64,000 nucleotides of DNA from Paenibacillus camelliae (lineage in GTDB: Bacteria; Bacillota; Bacilli; Paenibacillales; Paenibacillaceae), in contig NZ_JAMBNY010000016.1 of the NCBI RefSeq assembly GCF_023715345.1, positions 1 through 64,000 of the forward strand, written 5' to 3'. The notes beneath the pieces are model-generated. The model saw nothing but the letters and a program-made list of their open reading frames with translations, did not search any database and had not been told where the DNA came from. Numbering within the stretch: position 1 is the stretch's first letter; each line of letters begins with the position of its first letter. This document shows positions 63,238 to 64,000 of this stretch, one piece after another. Position numbers and translations under genes: made by a program.

Positions 63238-63498
63238 ATGGCCAAAAATAACCGAGGTAAATCATTGTACAAGCAGCCTTCAAGATCTCGCGGTACATGC
63301 CCCATCTGTTTGGCGACACGTACCAAGCTGCTCGAAACTGTTAAAAAAGCTGATGGCACGCAGCTGAGTGTATGCAAGCGCTGCAGTAACGCCTCAGCTG
63401 AGCGAATTGAGTCTGCGGTCAATACGCGCTTACCGCTTGCGTTTCGCAGGAAGCATAGGAAGGCATTCCATCAGCTGAAAGCACAGCAACTGAAGTAG
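63238..63498 (+). CDS. Small zinc-ribbon-like protein (86 residues)
   Basis: A very basic 86-residue protein. Two CxxC knuckles (CPIC near 25 and CKRC near 50) would form a treble-clef or zinc-ribbon site, flanked by Lys/Arg-rich ends. This is compatible with RNA or ribosome binding, but I do not recognise the family. ATG 63238 follows GCGGAGG by 6 bases. A terminator follows. Confidence 0.75.
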   Translation: MAKNNRGKSLYKQPSRSRGTCPICLATRTKLLETVKKADGTQLSVCKRCSNASAERIESAVNTRLPLAFRRKHRKAFHQLKAQQLK

Positions 63499-63521
63499 CG
63501 AGCATATCTCGCACACTGAAG

Positions 63522-63561
63522 AAGTCCAGTCGAAATCTATAGAATTCGATTGGGCTTTTTT
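63522..63561 (+). terminator. Terminator after the zinc-ribbon gene
   Basis: An imperfect stem AAGTCCAGTCGAA with TTCGATTGGGCTT (63522-63557) is followed by T. Confidence 0.75.
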
Positions 63562-63770
63562 AATATGTTTCTAGTTTTTAATATTGTTATTTTCAGATAT
63601 CGGTGTAAAATTTATGTAGCGACTACAAGAAATGATTGATTAAAATTACAACGCCTCTCGCTAAGCTTTACCTGAGTTACAAGTACAATTTTCCAGATTT
63701 TCTTCAATGATAACTATGATAGACTGTTGTATATTCAATCAAAGGGGTGGGCGAAAGAGGTGAGCGCGCA

Positions 63771-64000
63771 ATGATCGTAAAGACTCCATGGCCTCGAAAG
63801 CTTATTAGCTTCATAATATCCATTACTTTGTTATTATTTATAATTTTGACGTTATTCACACCATTGAGTATGGCAGAAGCTCCCGATCATGAAGATCGAA
63901 TTCCAGCATTATTGAATTTAAGCACGGGCTTCGAACATGAATTTTATGCTGATTTAGATGGTGAATGGTTCTTTTTTGAAGAAAAACTACTCTCGCCAAC
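63771..64000 (+). CDS. N-terminus of a membrane sensor-like protein (truncated by the window)
   Basis: Only the first 76 codons are inside the window. ATG 63771 follows GAGGTG by 8 bases. A hydrophobic N-terminal segment (about 11-33) ends in SMAEAP, and the exported part contains LDGEWFFFEEKLLSP, resembling the GEWEFYW-type start of 7TMR-DISM extracellular domains. Those domains usually precede seven membrane spans and a kinase, cyclase or phosphatase; the output domain cannot be seen. Confidence 0.6.
   Translation, partial: MIVKTPWPRKLISFIISITLLLFIILTLFTPLSMAEAPDHEDRIPALLNLSTGFEHEFYADLDGEWFFFEEKLLSP

Overview
The window looks like a chromosomal segment of a low-to-moderate GC Gram-positive endospore former, most likely Paenibacillus or a close relative in the Paenibacillaceae. 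The evidence is the strong AGGAGG-type ribosome sites, frequent TTG and GTG starts, a YjcZ-type tiny membrane protein, a Firmicutes-type 6S RNA, the coproporphyrin-type haem genes hemE-hemH-hemY, a YtpB-type terpene synthase, and intergenic repeats resembling those I recall from Paenibacillus genomes. No rRNA, tRNA, prophage or CRISPR array was seen. The only mobile-element trace is the 3' end of a group II intron at the left edge.

Layout. 0-5 kb: group II intron tail, a histidine kinase/response regulator pair with a two-gene ABC transporter, then a PadR regulator with two DUF1048 genes. 5-9.3 kb: a homodimeric ABC exporter behind what looks like a leader-peptide translational attenuator, a TetR/serine-hydrolase pair and a VOC protein. 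9.5-14.7 kb: a large secreted multidomain protein, a J-domain-like membrane protein and an unknown protein. 14.7-17.5 kb: a preQ1-I riboswitch controlling queC-queD-queE-queF, the route from GTP to preQ1. 17.5-18 kb: a block of two tandem repeat families joined by a long inverted repeat. 18-25 kb: a CuA-type cupredoxin, a Dabb protein, a DUF86 protein, a SufR-like regulator, DUF948/YtxH, glutamate racemase, DUF1232, HesB-like, DUF1450 and a PDZ/Lon-type protease. 25-34.7 kb: an RNA methyltransferase, an O-methyltransferase, an MFS exporter, hemEHY, a CapA-like protein and DUF92. 35-48.7 kb: oligoendopeptidase F (possibly with two starts), cold-shock protein, YtpB, pfkA, YitT, a DEAD-box helicase, a YjcZ-like peptide, DUF624, 6S RNA, DUF1499, tpx, rhomboid, a GltC-like LysR regulator, YugP and MerR. 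49-64 kb: amtB, a DUF294 nucleotidyltransferase, a DnaQ-like exonuclease, a JAMM metallopeptidase without an ordinary start codon, a TlpA/ResA-like protein, cimA, dinB, ferredoxin, pyrD, a (p)ppGpp synthetase, a PCYCGC lipoprotein plus thioredoxin pair, two RNA-modification enzymes, a zinc-ribbon protein and the start of a sensor-like membrane protein.

Most of the window is ordinary core genome. The observations most worth following are the putative attenuator at 6770-6939, the tandem repeat block at 17507-17956, the in-frame signal peptide upstream of pepF, and the JAMM gene that seems to start at AUC. Several small genes of 17-46 codons, and the 6S RNA, lie where a length-filtered ORF search would miss or misread them. 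All assignments come from reading the sequence and from memory of protein families; no database search was run.
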